Positions 14,765-22,518 of a stretch of DNA of 48,209 bases are shown piece by piece (position 1 is the stretch's first letter; every line of letters begins with the position of its first letter). The notes below the pieces were generated by a model that worked only from the letters and a program-made list of their open reading frames with translations, was not told where the DNA came from and searched no databases. The stretch is from positions 1-48,209 of the forward strand of contig JAQYVF010000031.1 of assembly GCA_030145625.1 (NCBI GenBank). The letters are read 5' to 3'. The position numbers and the translations under genes are program-made. Source of the stretch: Desulfocapsa sp. (lineage in GTDB: Bacteria > Desulfobacterota > Desulfobulbia > Desulfobulbales > Desulfocapsaceae).

Positions 14765-17749
14765 ATGTTTGATGCCACACATGCAGACCTCAGTCTCAAT
14801 GACCCGCAGGAACTGTCCGGTCTTTTCAGCAAATGCGCGGACATGACGCCGAACAATATCGCCGTCGTCCATGGCCGCGAGACTATCACCTACAAGGAGT
14901 TGGATCTGCTTTCCAACCGCTACGCCGACTATCTGCATCGCCGCCATCACATCGAGCGCGGTGATCTGGTCTGCGTCGCCTACGATCGCGGAATCAATTT
15001 CATTGTTGCAATCCTGTCTATTCTCAAATGCGGAGCAGCTTATGTCCCCATCGATGCCAAAGAACCGGCGGAACGGCGCCACGACATCATCGACGATGTG
15101 GCCCCGAAGTTGATCCTGGTACAACCGAAGCATCGCCACGACTTTGATTCCTCTAACTGCGTCAGCCTCGAAGACCTCACCGACATCTATGCCTTTTCGC
15201 CCGCACCGCGCCAATCCCACATCCACAGTCACGACCTCGCCTGCGTCTTTTTCACATCCGGCTCCACCGGTCGTCCCAAGGGCGTCCTGCTCCCACATCT
15301 GGCCCTGACCGGCCTGATCCGCAGTCCCCGTTATCTGACCATCAACCCTGAAGATCGGGTGTTGTCGTCAAGCAGCATCGCCTTTGATGCCGCCTCATTT
15401 GAGATCTGGACGGCCCTGGCCAACTCGGCGACGCTTGTCTGCATCGACTACGAAACCATCATCAACCCGGAGGCCTTTGCCGCCTTCCTCGACCACCAGG
15501 ATATCAGTGTCATGTGGATCACCTCGGCCCTGTTCGACCAGGTGGTGGCCTTCCGCCCCGGTATGTTCAAAAAAGTCAAATACCTGCTTTCCGGCGGCGA
15601 CGTGGTCAATCCGAAGACGGTTTACAAAGTGCTGAACAACGACCAGGGAAGGCCAAAGGCCTTTATCAACGGCTACGGCCCCACTGAAACCGGTATCCTG
15701 GCCACCTTTCAAATGATCACTGAGATGCACGACGACAATGTGCCCCTGCCCATCGGCAAGGCCCTCGCAGATACCGAACTCTACGTGCTCGACGAGGATC
15801 GAAAACCGGTTTCGCCCGGAGAACCTGGTGAGCTCTATATCGGCGGTCATCGATTGGCCAAAGGCTATCTGAACCTGCCGGAAAGGACTGCGCAGTCATT
15901 CGTCCAGAACCCCTTCACCGGCAATCCGACCGACATCCTTTATCGCACCGGCGATCTGGTGCGCTTCCGAGCCGACGGCAGCCTTGAATTCACCGGCCGA
16001 GCCGACCGTCAGATCAAATTTCGCGGCTTCCGACTGGAGCTCGACGGCATCGAAAATGTCCTGGTCAGTCATCCGGATGTGGCTAATGCTGCGATTAAGA
16101 TGGTCAAGATCAACGGTGAGAAGTGCCTGGTCGGCTATATACAGCTGGAAACTGATCACAAAGATGACTTCTCCGTCGCCGACTACAAGGCCTATCTCAA
16201 CGACAAAATGCCGTCGTATTCAGTACCGAGGGTTATCATGGTGATGGATCAGCTGCCAGTCACCCAGCGTGGCAAGATCGACCGCAAACAGCTGCCGGAG
16301 CCGGTGATCAATGAAGAGAAGCGCGATAACATCGTCGCACCGCGCACAGAGACCGAGAAGATCATCTATGACGTCTGGTCCGAGTGCTTAGCCCGGAAGG
16401 CCTTCGGCGTGACCGACAACTTCTTCGACCTGGGCGGCTCGTCTATCCTGCTGGCCACCGTCTATACCGGTATCCGCAGCCAGATTCCAACCCCGTTCAC
16501 CCTCGACGCCTTCCTGAAAAACCCGACCATTGAGGGGTTAGCCCGAACCATTGACGAGCATGGCGGTCAAGCCGATCACGCAAACGAACGTGCAGAAGCA
16601 GAGGCCGACGCAGTCCTCAACGCCAGCATCCGCCCGGCCTGGAACACTGCAGATGATGCGGAAGGCAATGCGGTACTGCTCACAGGCTCCACCGGTTTTC
16701 TCGGCGCCCACCTCCTGGCTGAGCTGCTGGAAAAAAGTGACCGCCCGGTGTACTGCCTGATCCGTCCCCATGAAAACGTGTCACTGCATGAGCACCAGCA
16801 CACAGCACTACAGCGACTCGCTCTAAACCATACGCTGAAGGCAGCCGATCGCATTCGTCCCATTGCCGGGGATCTGGCCGAGCACGGATTGGGCCTGAGT
16901 CCCCTGGATCATCAGCGCATCCTGGACAACTGCTCACACATCATTCATTGCGGGGCCTATGTCCACCACATCTATCCTTACAGCAGACTCAAGACCGCAA
17001 ACAGCCTCAGCACCCGTGAATTGATCAAGATCGCGATGCGCGGACGTCCAAAGAAGCTCTCTTTTGTCTCAACGACCAGCGCTGTCACCCAGTGCAATGC
17101 ACAGGGGATTGGCTATGAGGGACGGGTCGGAGAACATCCTGCAACGTTTTTTGGCGGCTATGCCTTATCTAAATGGGTCTCTGAACGGTTACTGGCCCAG
17201 GCCTTCGAACGCGGAATGAGTGGCCTGATTCTACGCCCCGGCAATATCTTCGCCAACAGTGAGACCGGGGTCGCAAGCTCGGTGACAAGCAATTTCGCAC
17301 TACTGATGATGCGCGCCTATCTGGACAGCGGCTTAGCGCCGGACCTGGAGCTGGTCTTCGAGGCCGTCCCGGTAAATCAACTGGCGGAAGCCATCGTGTC
17401 CTCGACCCTTGGCGACTGCGACCGCTCCATGCTGAACCTCTCAAACCCTCTGGAAATCTCTTTACAGGACTATGTCGCATTGCTCAGCGAACTGACAGGT
17501 AAAACAATCAAGATTGTTCCGTTCCAGGACTGGAAGCAGCAGGTGATCGCCCCCCTTGCTGAGTCTAGCCCGCTCTATCCGCTGACCCTCTACTTTCAGG
17601 ACGACCCAAGCGAAGAGATCATGCACTTCGAGACCGCACTCGGACAGGCCGAGCTCGCACGCCATGACATTGAGTATCCCAGAGAGTATCGTCAACTGTT
17701 GGGCGACGCTTTTGATAAAACGCTGCGAGGAGCGCTTGGGATGGACTGA
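14765..17749 (+). CDS. Single-module NRPS: adenylation - carrier - thioester reductase
   Basis: The 994-residue protein activates an amino acid, tethers it and releases it reductively as an aldehyde or alcohol. The A domain has TSGSTGRPKG (164-173), YGPTETG, YRTGDLVRF and the core lysine Lys504 (GKIDRKQL). The carrier domain has DLGGSSILL with Ser560. The reductase domain has the NAD(P)H loop LLTGSTGFLGAHLL near 640 and the Tyr799/Lys803 pair in GGYALSKW. There is no condensation domain. Reading the pocket by eye against GrsA gives D-A-F-W-L-G-G-I-L-K, close to the known valine code, with Asp208 present for the alpha-amine. Single A-T-R proteins elsewhere yield amino aldehydes that can pair into pyrazines. 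CAGGAG lies five bases before the ATG. The gene is GC-richer than its surroundings. Confidence 0.93.
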   Translation: MFDATHADLSLNDPQELSGLFSKCADMTPNNIAVVHGRETITYKELDLLSNRYADYLHRRHHIERGDLVCVAYDRGINFIVAILSILKCGAAYVPIDAKEPAERRHDIIDDVAPKLILVQPKHRHDFDSSNCVSLEDLTDIYAFSPAPRQSHIHSHDLACVFFTSGSTGRPKGVLLPHLALTGLIRSPRYLTINPEDRVLSSSSIAFDAASFEIWTALANSATLVCIDYETIINPEAFAAFLDHQDISVMWITSALFDQVVAFRPGMFKKVKYLLSGGDVVNPKTVYKVLNNDQGRPKAFINGYGPTETGILATFQMITEMHDDNVPLPIGKALADTELYVLDEDRKPVSPGEPGELYIGGHRLAKGYLNLPERTAQSFVQNPFTGNPTDILYRTGDLVRFRADGSLEFTGRADRQIKFRGFRLELDGIENVLVSHPDVANAAIKMVKINGEKCLVGYIQLETDHKDDFSVADYKAYLNDKMPSYSVPRVIMVMDQLPVTQRGKIDRKQLPEPVINEEKRDNIVAPRTETEKIIYDVWSECLARKAFGVTDNFFDLGGSSILLATVYTGIRSQIPTPFTLDAFLKNPTIEGLARTIDEHGGQADHANERAEAEADAVLNASIRPAWNTADDAEGNAVLLTGSTGFLGAHLLAELLEKSDRPVYCLIRPHENVSLHEHQHTALQRLALNHTLKAADRIRPIAGDLAEHGLGLSPLDHQRILDNCSHIIHCGAYVHHIYPYSRLKTANSLSTRELIKIAMRGRPKKLSFVSTTSAVTQCNAQGIGYEGRVGEHPATFFGGYALSKWVSERLLAQAFERGMSGLILRPGNIFANSETGVASSVTSNFALLMMRAYLDSGLAPDLELVFEAVPVNQLAEAIVSSTLGDCDRSMLNLSNPLEISLQDYVALLSELTGKTIKIVPFQDWKQQVIAPLAESSPLYPLTLYFQDDPSEEIMHFETALGQAELARHDIEYPREYRQLLGDAFDKTLRGALGMD

Positions 17750-17770
17750 AGGGTCACATACGGCAAGGAC

Positions 17771-19051
17771 TCAAAGTGCCGTCCCGACAAAGTAGGCAAT
17801 CAGGACCAGAATGCCGGATACGAGAACAAATCCGGCGCCGAGACCACGATCAACGCGAAAGTCGACAATAAAGAGGACAACACCGGCCGGCACAATAAGA
17901 AGAAAGATGGCACCAAGCGGGGCGACAAGATCACCAAGAATTGCCATAACCGGCACATTGGCAATAGCCAGCATCCATGTGACAACAAAGGTCAGACCGT
18001 GCAGTAGATTCTCGTAGCGGACAGCAGTCGCTTTGGCCTTGTCCACTCGCTGTCGCTGGATGAGCAACGACAGCAAAGATTCCCGATATCCTATGAAAAT
18101 GCCGAGAAACGAGGTAAGCAGGGCAACCATACTGATGGCAGGCCCAAGATCACCTAGCCAGGTACCCTTGTAATGATTCCCCAGCAGCGCCAGTGCAGAA
18201 ATGTTATTGTGAGCAGCACGCTCAAAATCGCTCTTAGGAATAGCCAGCATAAAGGAGATGACAAAGAGCAATAAGAAGATCATCAGCGCCAGGGTCGCCG
18301 CACAAATGATCCGGTGCAACCTGGTCTGCCGCCTCTGCGTATCCGGGATGCGACTCCGAAGGTCGCGCACCAGGCTCGACAGGGTCGGAAAAAACATAAA
18401 CGACAAGGTGAGGAGCGGAAAAAGGAGCAGGAACTGCTTCAGCATCTCAAACGGGGTCGGTACTGCCAGAGCATCACCAGCGAGCGACCAGCTCCAGTGC
18501 GGCATCAAGGCAACCGACACCAGAGCCAGCAGCATGATCAGCAGCAGGCTAAAGCCTCCCAGGATACGAACCAGCATGGGACGGGCAAATCGCAGCAGCA
18601 GCATCAAGGCGGCCAGAATAGAAAAACTCAACCAGACCCGATGGTGCATGGAGGGAGTGAGCCACCCCTGACCGCTCAGGAATTCACCAAGGTCGTTGGT
18701 CAAGGAAATCGAATAGGCAACCAACAGGGTCAGCAACCAGCTGATAAAGAGCAGATGAAGCAGCACCGCGCCCCAGCGCGGCAGCCAGCGACCCACTGCC
18801 GCAAAAAAATCAGCCCCATCGGCTACACGACTGGGAATCAATGCATAGAGACAGTGGCCGAGATAGATGGTGGGATAGATCAGGACAGACACCAGGAGCA
18901 GAACCCAGAACCCGCTCTGCCCAACCTGGATCGGCAGAAACAGTATACCGGCACCAACGGCAGTGCCAAACAGGGCAAGTACCCAGGAAAAGAAATCGAC
19001 AGGAAGTTCCCTGGTAACTCCTGCAGGTATATCAGCTTGCACTATGGACAT
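17771..19051 (-). CDS. Amino acid permease, HAAAP (SdaC/TdcC-like) family
   Basis: This inner-membrane protein of about 426 residues has about eleven hydrophobic segments. The first carries the APC-superfamily pattern ALFGTAVGAGILFLPIQ. The overall pattern fits proton-coupled hydroxy/aromatic amino acid permeases, which take up serine, threonine, tryptophan or tyrosine; the substrate cannot be read here. The start is set at the second of two adjacent ATGs (19051), five bases after GGGGGG; the longer frame begins with a TTG lacking a binding site. It converges with the NRPS gene, so substrate supply to that enzyme is possible but not shown. Confidence 0.82.
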   Translation of the reverse strand: MSIVQADIPAGVTRELPVDFFSWVLALFGTAVGAGILFLPIQVGQSGFWVLLLVSVLIYPTIYLGHCLYALIPSRVADGADFFAAVGRWLPRWGAVLLHLLFISWLLTLLVAYSISLTNDLGEFLSGQGWLTPSMHHRVWLSFSILAALMLLLRFARPMLVRILGGFSLLLIMLLALVSVALMPHWSWSLAGDALAVPTPFEMLKQFLLLFPLLTLSFMFFPTLSSLVRDLRSRIPDTQRRQTRLHRIICAATLALMIFLLLFVISFMLAIPKSDFERAAHNNISALALLGNHYKGTWLGDLGPAISMVALLTSFLGIFIGYRESLLSLLIQRQRVDKAKATAVRYENLLHGLTFVVTWMLAIANVPVMAILGDLVAPLGAIFLLIVPAGVVLFIVDFRVDRGLGAGFVLVSGILVLIAYFVGTAL

Positions 19052-19090
19052 CATCTCCCCCCGGAAATTCTCCAGCACCAAGAGAAACGT

Positions 19091-19672
19091 ATGAAGGCAT
19101 ATCTGGCATCAAGTAAATGTATAGATTGGGAACATCCCTCAATTGTGGCAAAGGCCAAAGAACTTTCCCATGGTCAGAGTAGTCATGAACAAATAGCAAA
19201 AAGCTGTTTCGAGTATGTTCGAGATAGGATCAAGCATAGCAGAGATTTTGGGTTAAACCCAGTGACATGTATAGCATCGGAAGTCTTTGAACATAAAACG
19301 GGATATTGCTACGCCAAAAGCCATCTACTGGCAGCCCTGTTACGGGCAAATGGGATTCCAGCCGGGCTCTGTTACCAAAGACTGAGCATTGAAAACAACC
19401 AGCCTCCATTTTCTCTTCATGGACTCAACAGTGTATATCTCCCGGATATTAGCTGGTACCGTATAGATGCAAGGGGCAATAAGCCGGGAATTGAGGCGCA
19501 GTTTACCCCTCCTATCGAAAAACTTGCCTTTCCAATTCTCATTGAAGGGGAGTATGATCTGCCGGGAATCCATCCTGAACCCTTAACGGAAGTTATAAGA
19601 ATACTTACAAGCAGTACAAGCTTTCAGGAAGTGGCTGATAATCTGCCGGATATTGAAAGTGGGAAGCGCTGA
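19091..19672 (+). CDS. Transglutaminase-like domain protein
   Basis: The true gene starts at the ATG at 19091 (193 residues); the open frame upstream overlaps the permease on the other strand and is not coding. The papain-like triad is visible: Cys73 in TGYCYAKSH, His110 in FSLHGLNSV and Asp126 in WYRIDARGN. Bacterial proteins of this size and layout (transglut_core) are usually cytoplasmic amidases, proteases or of unknown role. No signal peptide is seen. The start codon lies 39 bp from that of the divergent permease, so the two share a promoter region. Confidence 0.82.
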   Translation: MKAYLASSKCIDWEHPSIVAKAKELSHGQSSHEQIAKSCFEYVRDRIKHSRDFGLNPVTCIASEVFEHKTGYCYAKSHLLAALLRANGIPAGLCYQRLSIENNQPPFSLHGLNSVYLPDISWYRIDARGNKPGIEAQFTPPIEKLAFPILIEGEYDLPGIHPEPLTEVIRILTSSTSFQEVADNLPDIESGKR

Positions 19673-19719
19673 CCGAACACTCTTCAATCACAAGCAATCA
19701 ACACCCATACTATGTGCAG

Positions 19720-20028
19720 ATGAAAAACCCAGATAGAGAAAAAATAGTACGCCTTGAGGAACTGCCCAATATTGGGAAAGCAATGGCGGCCTATCTCCAA
19801 TTGATCAACATTGACCATCCGCAGAAATTGATAGGAAAAGAAGCCGTTACTCTCTACGAAGAGCTTTGTGCACACTCAGGGAAAAGATACGATCCCTGCG
19901 TAATCGATATCTTCATGTCGGTTATTCATTTTATGGAAAGTGGTGAGGCCCTTCCGTGGTGGTCATTTACCGATGAACGGAAAAAAAGAGTGCTTCACAA
20001 ACCCTACCAGAAGCTTGTCCGAGAATAG
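19720..20028 (+). CDS. Cdd1-like helix-hairpin-helix protein
   Basis: This 102-residue protein starts at the ATG at 19720; a GTG six bases upstream is possible. LEELPNIGKAMAAYLQLINI is a helix-hairpin-helix motif, and LYEELCAHSGKRYDPCVIDIF matches the Cdd1/pathogenicity locus family, which has an uncertain, probably DNA-related role. The tail GEALPWWSFTDERKK is also typical. It follows the transglutaminase-like gene by 47 bp on the same strand. No clear ribosome binding site is seen. Confidence 0.8.
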   Translation: MKNPDREKIVRLEELPNIGKAMAAYLQLINIDHPQKLIGKEAVTLYEELCAHSGKRYDPCVIDIFMSVIHFMESGEALPWWSFTDERKKRVLHKPYQKLVRE

Positions 20029-20038
20029 AGTATACCGC

Positions 20039-21055
20039 TCACCCCTTCTCAGCAACCACCCCACTGATAATCCCCGCATCGTTCGGCCCATGAAAGGGAT
20101 GGCGACTGATCTCGGAAACACCAGCATTTTTGAGCATGGCAAAAATCTCTTCTTCTGAATAACAGCGCCCCTCTGGGTTGTTGACCAGCATATTCAGGGA
20201 AAAAAGAGCGGGAAAAAGAGGCGCATATTTGGAGTTCTCCAGGATGAAGTCCTGAATCAGGATGAGACCGCCGGGGGCCATAGCGGCCACTGTCTTGTGA
20301 ATCAGCTGTTGACACTCTTCAGGACCATTAGAGTGCAGGATATGAGAAAGCCAGGCTACGTCATAGGGGCCACCGCCAATGGAGTCTCTGGTGAAATCGC
20401 CGGAGATAAAATCGATACGATCCCCCAGCTCAAATTGATCCACGATTCTGCGGGCAAAAGGCTCTGTGGTGCTTCGGTCAAAGATGGTTGCAGCCAGAGA
20501 AGAATTGGCCTGGCAGAAGTGGATGGCATAGGTCCCCGGACCTCCCCCCAGATCCAGAAGATGGCTGCGACCGGTAAGATCAATCTGAGGAACAAGCCTG
20601 GGGGCATTATCCATGGCCAGGTTAAACATCCCCAGAAGAAAATTTTCCCGATCTTCTTCCTCGCTGGTAAAACGTTCCTGCACCGGACATCCCTCTTTGA
20701 CCGCAGTGTGAAGTTGCGCCCAGGCATCAACCAGATTGTGATGGTGGAGAATAATCTGGCCTTTGTACGTTGGTGAGTTCTTACAGAGAAAGGTGCTTGC
20801 AGCCTCAGAATTCCGGTAACCTGCGCCGCTTCTGCAAAGAAGTCCCATGGCCGTAAGGGCATTACAGAGATGCTCCAGCCCCCTTCTGTCCACGTCCAGT
20901 TCTCCGCTCAGTTCATCTACTGTTTTGTCATTACCACCTTCCAGGGCAGTAAACAGTTGTAGACGAACGCCGGCCTGCAGAGTGCATCCCTGCCAGTAAG
21001 CAGAAGAGGTGGCAAGAATATTTCCAAGGGTCCAGTCTTTAACAGGGGGGGTCAT
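20039..21055 (-). CDS. SAM-dependent O-methyltransferase (COMT-like, with dimerisation domain)
   Basis: The 338-residue protein has a winged-helix dimerisation domain (residues about 10-90) followed by a class I Rossmann methyltransferase with the SAM loop LLDLGGGPGTYA. The conserved SHILHSNGPEEC and GGLILIQDF segments are also present. This is the layout of plant caffeic acid and bacterial hydroxyneurosporene or polyketide O-methyltransferases, which methylate a hydroxyl of an aromatic or isoprenoid small molecule. The acceptor is unknown. It could modify a product of the nearby biosynthetic genes, but it is on its own transcript. The last bases converge with the Cdd1-like gene. Confidence 0.88.
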   Translation of the reverse strand: MTPPVKDWTLGNILATSSAYWQGCTLQAGVRLQLFTALEGGNDKTVDELSGELDVDRRGLEHLCNALTAMGLLCRSGAGYRNSEAASTFLCKNSPTYKGQIILHHHNLVDAWAQLHTAVKEGCPVQERFTSEEEDRENFLLGMFNLAMDNAPRLVPQIDLTGRSHLLDLGGGPGTYAIHFCQANSSLAATIFDRSTTEPFARRIVDQFELGDRIDFISGDFTRDSIGGGPYDVAWLSHILHSNGPEECQQLIHKTVAAMAPGGLILIQDFILENSKYAPLFPALFSLNMLVNNPEGRCYSEEEIFAMLKNAGVSEISRHPFHGPNDAGIISGVVAEKG

Positions 21056-21406
21056 AAGAGCCTCTCAGGAAGAATCATTTCAAGAGAAAAATGTCAGGGA
21101 TAGGTACAGACCGTAAGTGACTTACCGACTCCTTTCAGCATACTGAAGAGCTGAAGCATCGTCAAGATTCGGATACAAACTGAACAACAACCACCTCATG
21201 TTGCCTTTCTTGTTGAAAAACAAACGATTTTTCTCTAACATGAATCAATCTTAAAGACTTTTTTCAGTCTCCCTGAAAAAAACCAACACTTGAACACGGG
21301 ATACTACCCATCTGAATTCTTTTAATATCTTATTACTACAAACAAGGAAGCTACCGGTAACAGACGTAAAATAATCCATAATCGAAACAAGAAGCGGAGG
21401 GAAACG
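21056..21406. other. Divergent intergenic region, methyltransferase / ParA
   Basis: No gene is seen. The perfect palindrome GTAAGTGACTTAC lies at 21113-21125, 58 bp upstream of the methyltransferase start, and could be an operator. A T/A-rich hairpin (TTTTTTCAG at 21259-21267 with CTGAAAAAA at 21273-21281) lies between the two starts. The ParA ribosome binding site GGAGGG ends this region. Confidence 0.5.
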
Positions 21407-22042
21407 ATGATTGTCACACTGACCAATCAGAAAGGCGGCTGCGGAAAGAGTACCACGACCATGAACCTGGCCCTGGGAACAGCAGCGCTGAATCACAAGA
21501 CGGCACTCATCGACGCGGACGAGCAAAAAAGCTGTATCGAGACCCTGCAGGACTACAGCAAACCGAACCTGAGCCTGTTCGAGGCCGGAAAGGACGTTGA
21601 CAATCTGGCAATGGAATTGAAAGACGATTTCGATTTCATCTTTATCGATACCCCACCGCACAGTCATCACGTCATGTTCCAGGCCATGGCTGTTTCCGAT
21701 TTCATCATCATTCCCCTCCAGGCCTCACCACTGGACATTCGATCCGCCAAGCGTACCATAGACGCGTGTGAAAAAGTGCAGAAAGATATCGGCAGAACAA
21801 TCCCCTCCTACTTTCTCCTCAACAGAGTAAATCCACGAACCACCCTCAGCAAAACAATCGGCGTATACATCCGTGAACTCTATACCGTCCCCCTGCTCCA
21901 GTCTCGACTGCACAACCGGGTAGCCTATGCCCAATCTCTCATGCACGGTAAATCGGTGATTGAATTCAGCAGGAGCTCAGATGCCGCTCTGGAAGTGACC
22001 AACCTGCTCAAAGAGGTCCACCGCATTTTTCAAGAGAACTGA
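21407..22042 (+). CDS. Orphan ParA/MinD-family ATPase
   Basis: The 211-residue protein begins with the deviant Walker A motif NQKGGCGKSTT, including the signature lysine before GG. It has a switch I-like DADEQKS and the Walker B region FIFIDTPP. Members position plasmids, chromosomes or protein complexes on the nucleoid or membrane by ATP-driven cycling. No ParB gene or parS-like repeat is next to it, so it is an orphan whose cargo is unknown. GGAGGG lies six bases before the ATG. It stands alone between the methyltransferase and the AdhE-like gene. Confidence 0.88.
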   Translation: MIVTLTNQKGGCGKSTTTMNLALGTAALNHKTALIDADEQKSCIETLQDYSKPNLSLFEAGKDVDNLAMELKDDFDFIFIDTPPHSHHVMFQAMAVSDFIIIPLQASPLDIRSAKRTIDACEKVQKDIGRTIPSYFLLNRVNPRTTLSKTIGVYIRELYTVPLLQSRLHNRVAYAQSLMHGKSVIEFSRSSDAALEVTNLLKEVHRIFQEN

Positions 22043-22139
22043 GAAAACGATCAGAAAACCGGCTCACACAGTTACACTCGTGGCCCAAAAAATAATTTTT
22101 CATTCACCCTTGACAAATCCCTCGATAACATTCACAAAA

Positions 22140-22166
22140 TGTCGGGGCTGAGTTCCAGCCCCGACA
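22140..22166. terminator. 10-bp perfect hairpin after the ParA gene
   Basis: TGTCGGGGCT (22140-22149) pairs perfectly with AGCCCCGACA (22157-22166) around a seven-base loop, about 100 bp after the ParA stop. It is GC-rich and stable but lacks a following T-run on the plus strand, so its role as a terminator is likely but unproven. Confidence 0.5.
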
Positions 22167-22413
22167 AGATCACCCCACACCTGGGACAGGCTCCTAACCC
22201 TTTATTTTCAACTTACATAACAACACGTTACGCCACACAAATGACCTGTCAAGGCGGTCACAACTCCAGAAAATTATCCTTTTTTTCTTTCTAAAAAAAG
22301 TTTTATTTAAAAATAATTTTCTCACTTTGCCTTTCCACCTTATTTTATTCATCAAATAGGAACTCTTTCTCTTTTTCACCTGACAACTGCGACAATATGT
22401 CCTTTGCCTGGCC

Positions 22414-22443
22414 TTGACAAAAGTACCTGGATAGCCCGATAAT
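22414..22443 (+). promoter_or_regulatory. Sigma-70-like promoter of the AdhE-like gene
   Basis: TTGACA (22414-22419) and GATAAT (22438-22443) are 18 bases apart, which would place the start site near 22450 and give a leader of about 70 nt to the ATG at 22519. The rest of the 476-bp gap from 22043 is AT-rich and shows no gene. Confidence 0.6.
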
Positions 22444-22518
22444 TCAGCAATACAGAGTCGATTAGACAGATTGCTCTTTCGTCACTTTTTCTTTCCCTTT
22501 TCCGTCAAGGTATACACC

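Noticed and set aside
18314-19090. Upstream extension of the transglutaminase-like gene
   Set aside because: It lies antisense to the permease gene and has a Gln/Arg-rich shadow composition with no family match.
22140-22166. Rho-independent terminator called with certainty
   Set aside because: The stem is perfect, but no T-run follows on the plus strand and only a short one is on the minus strand, so it is kept at moderate confidence.
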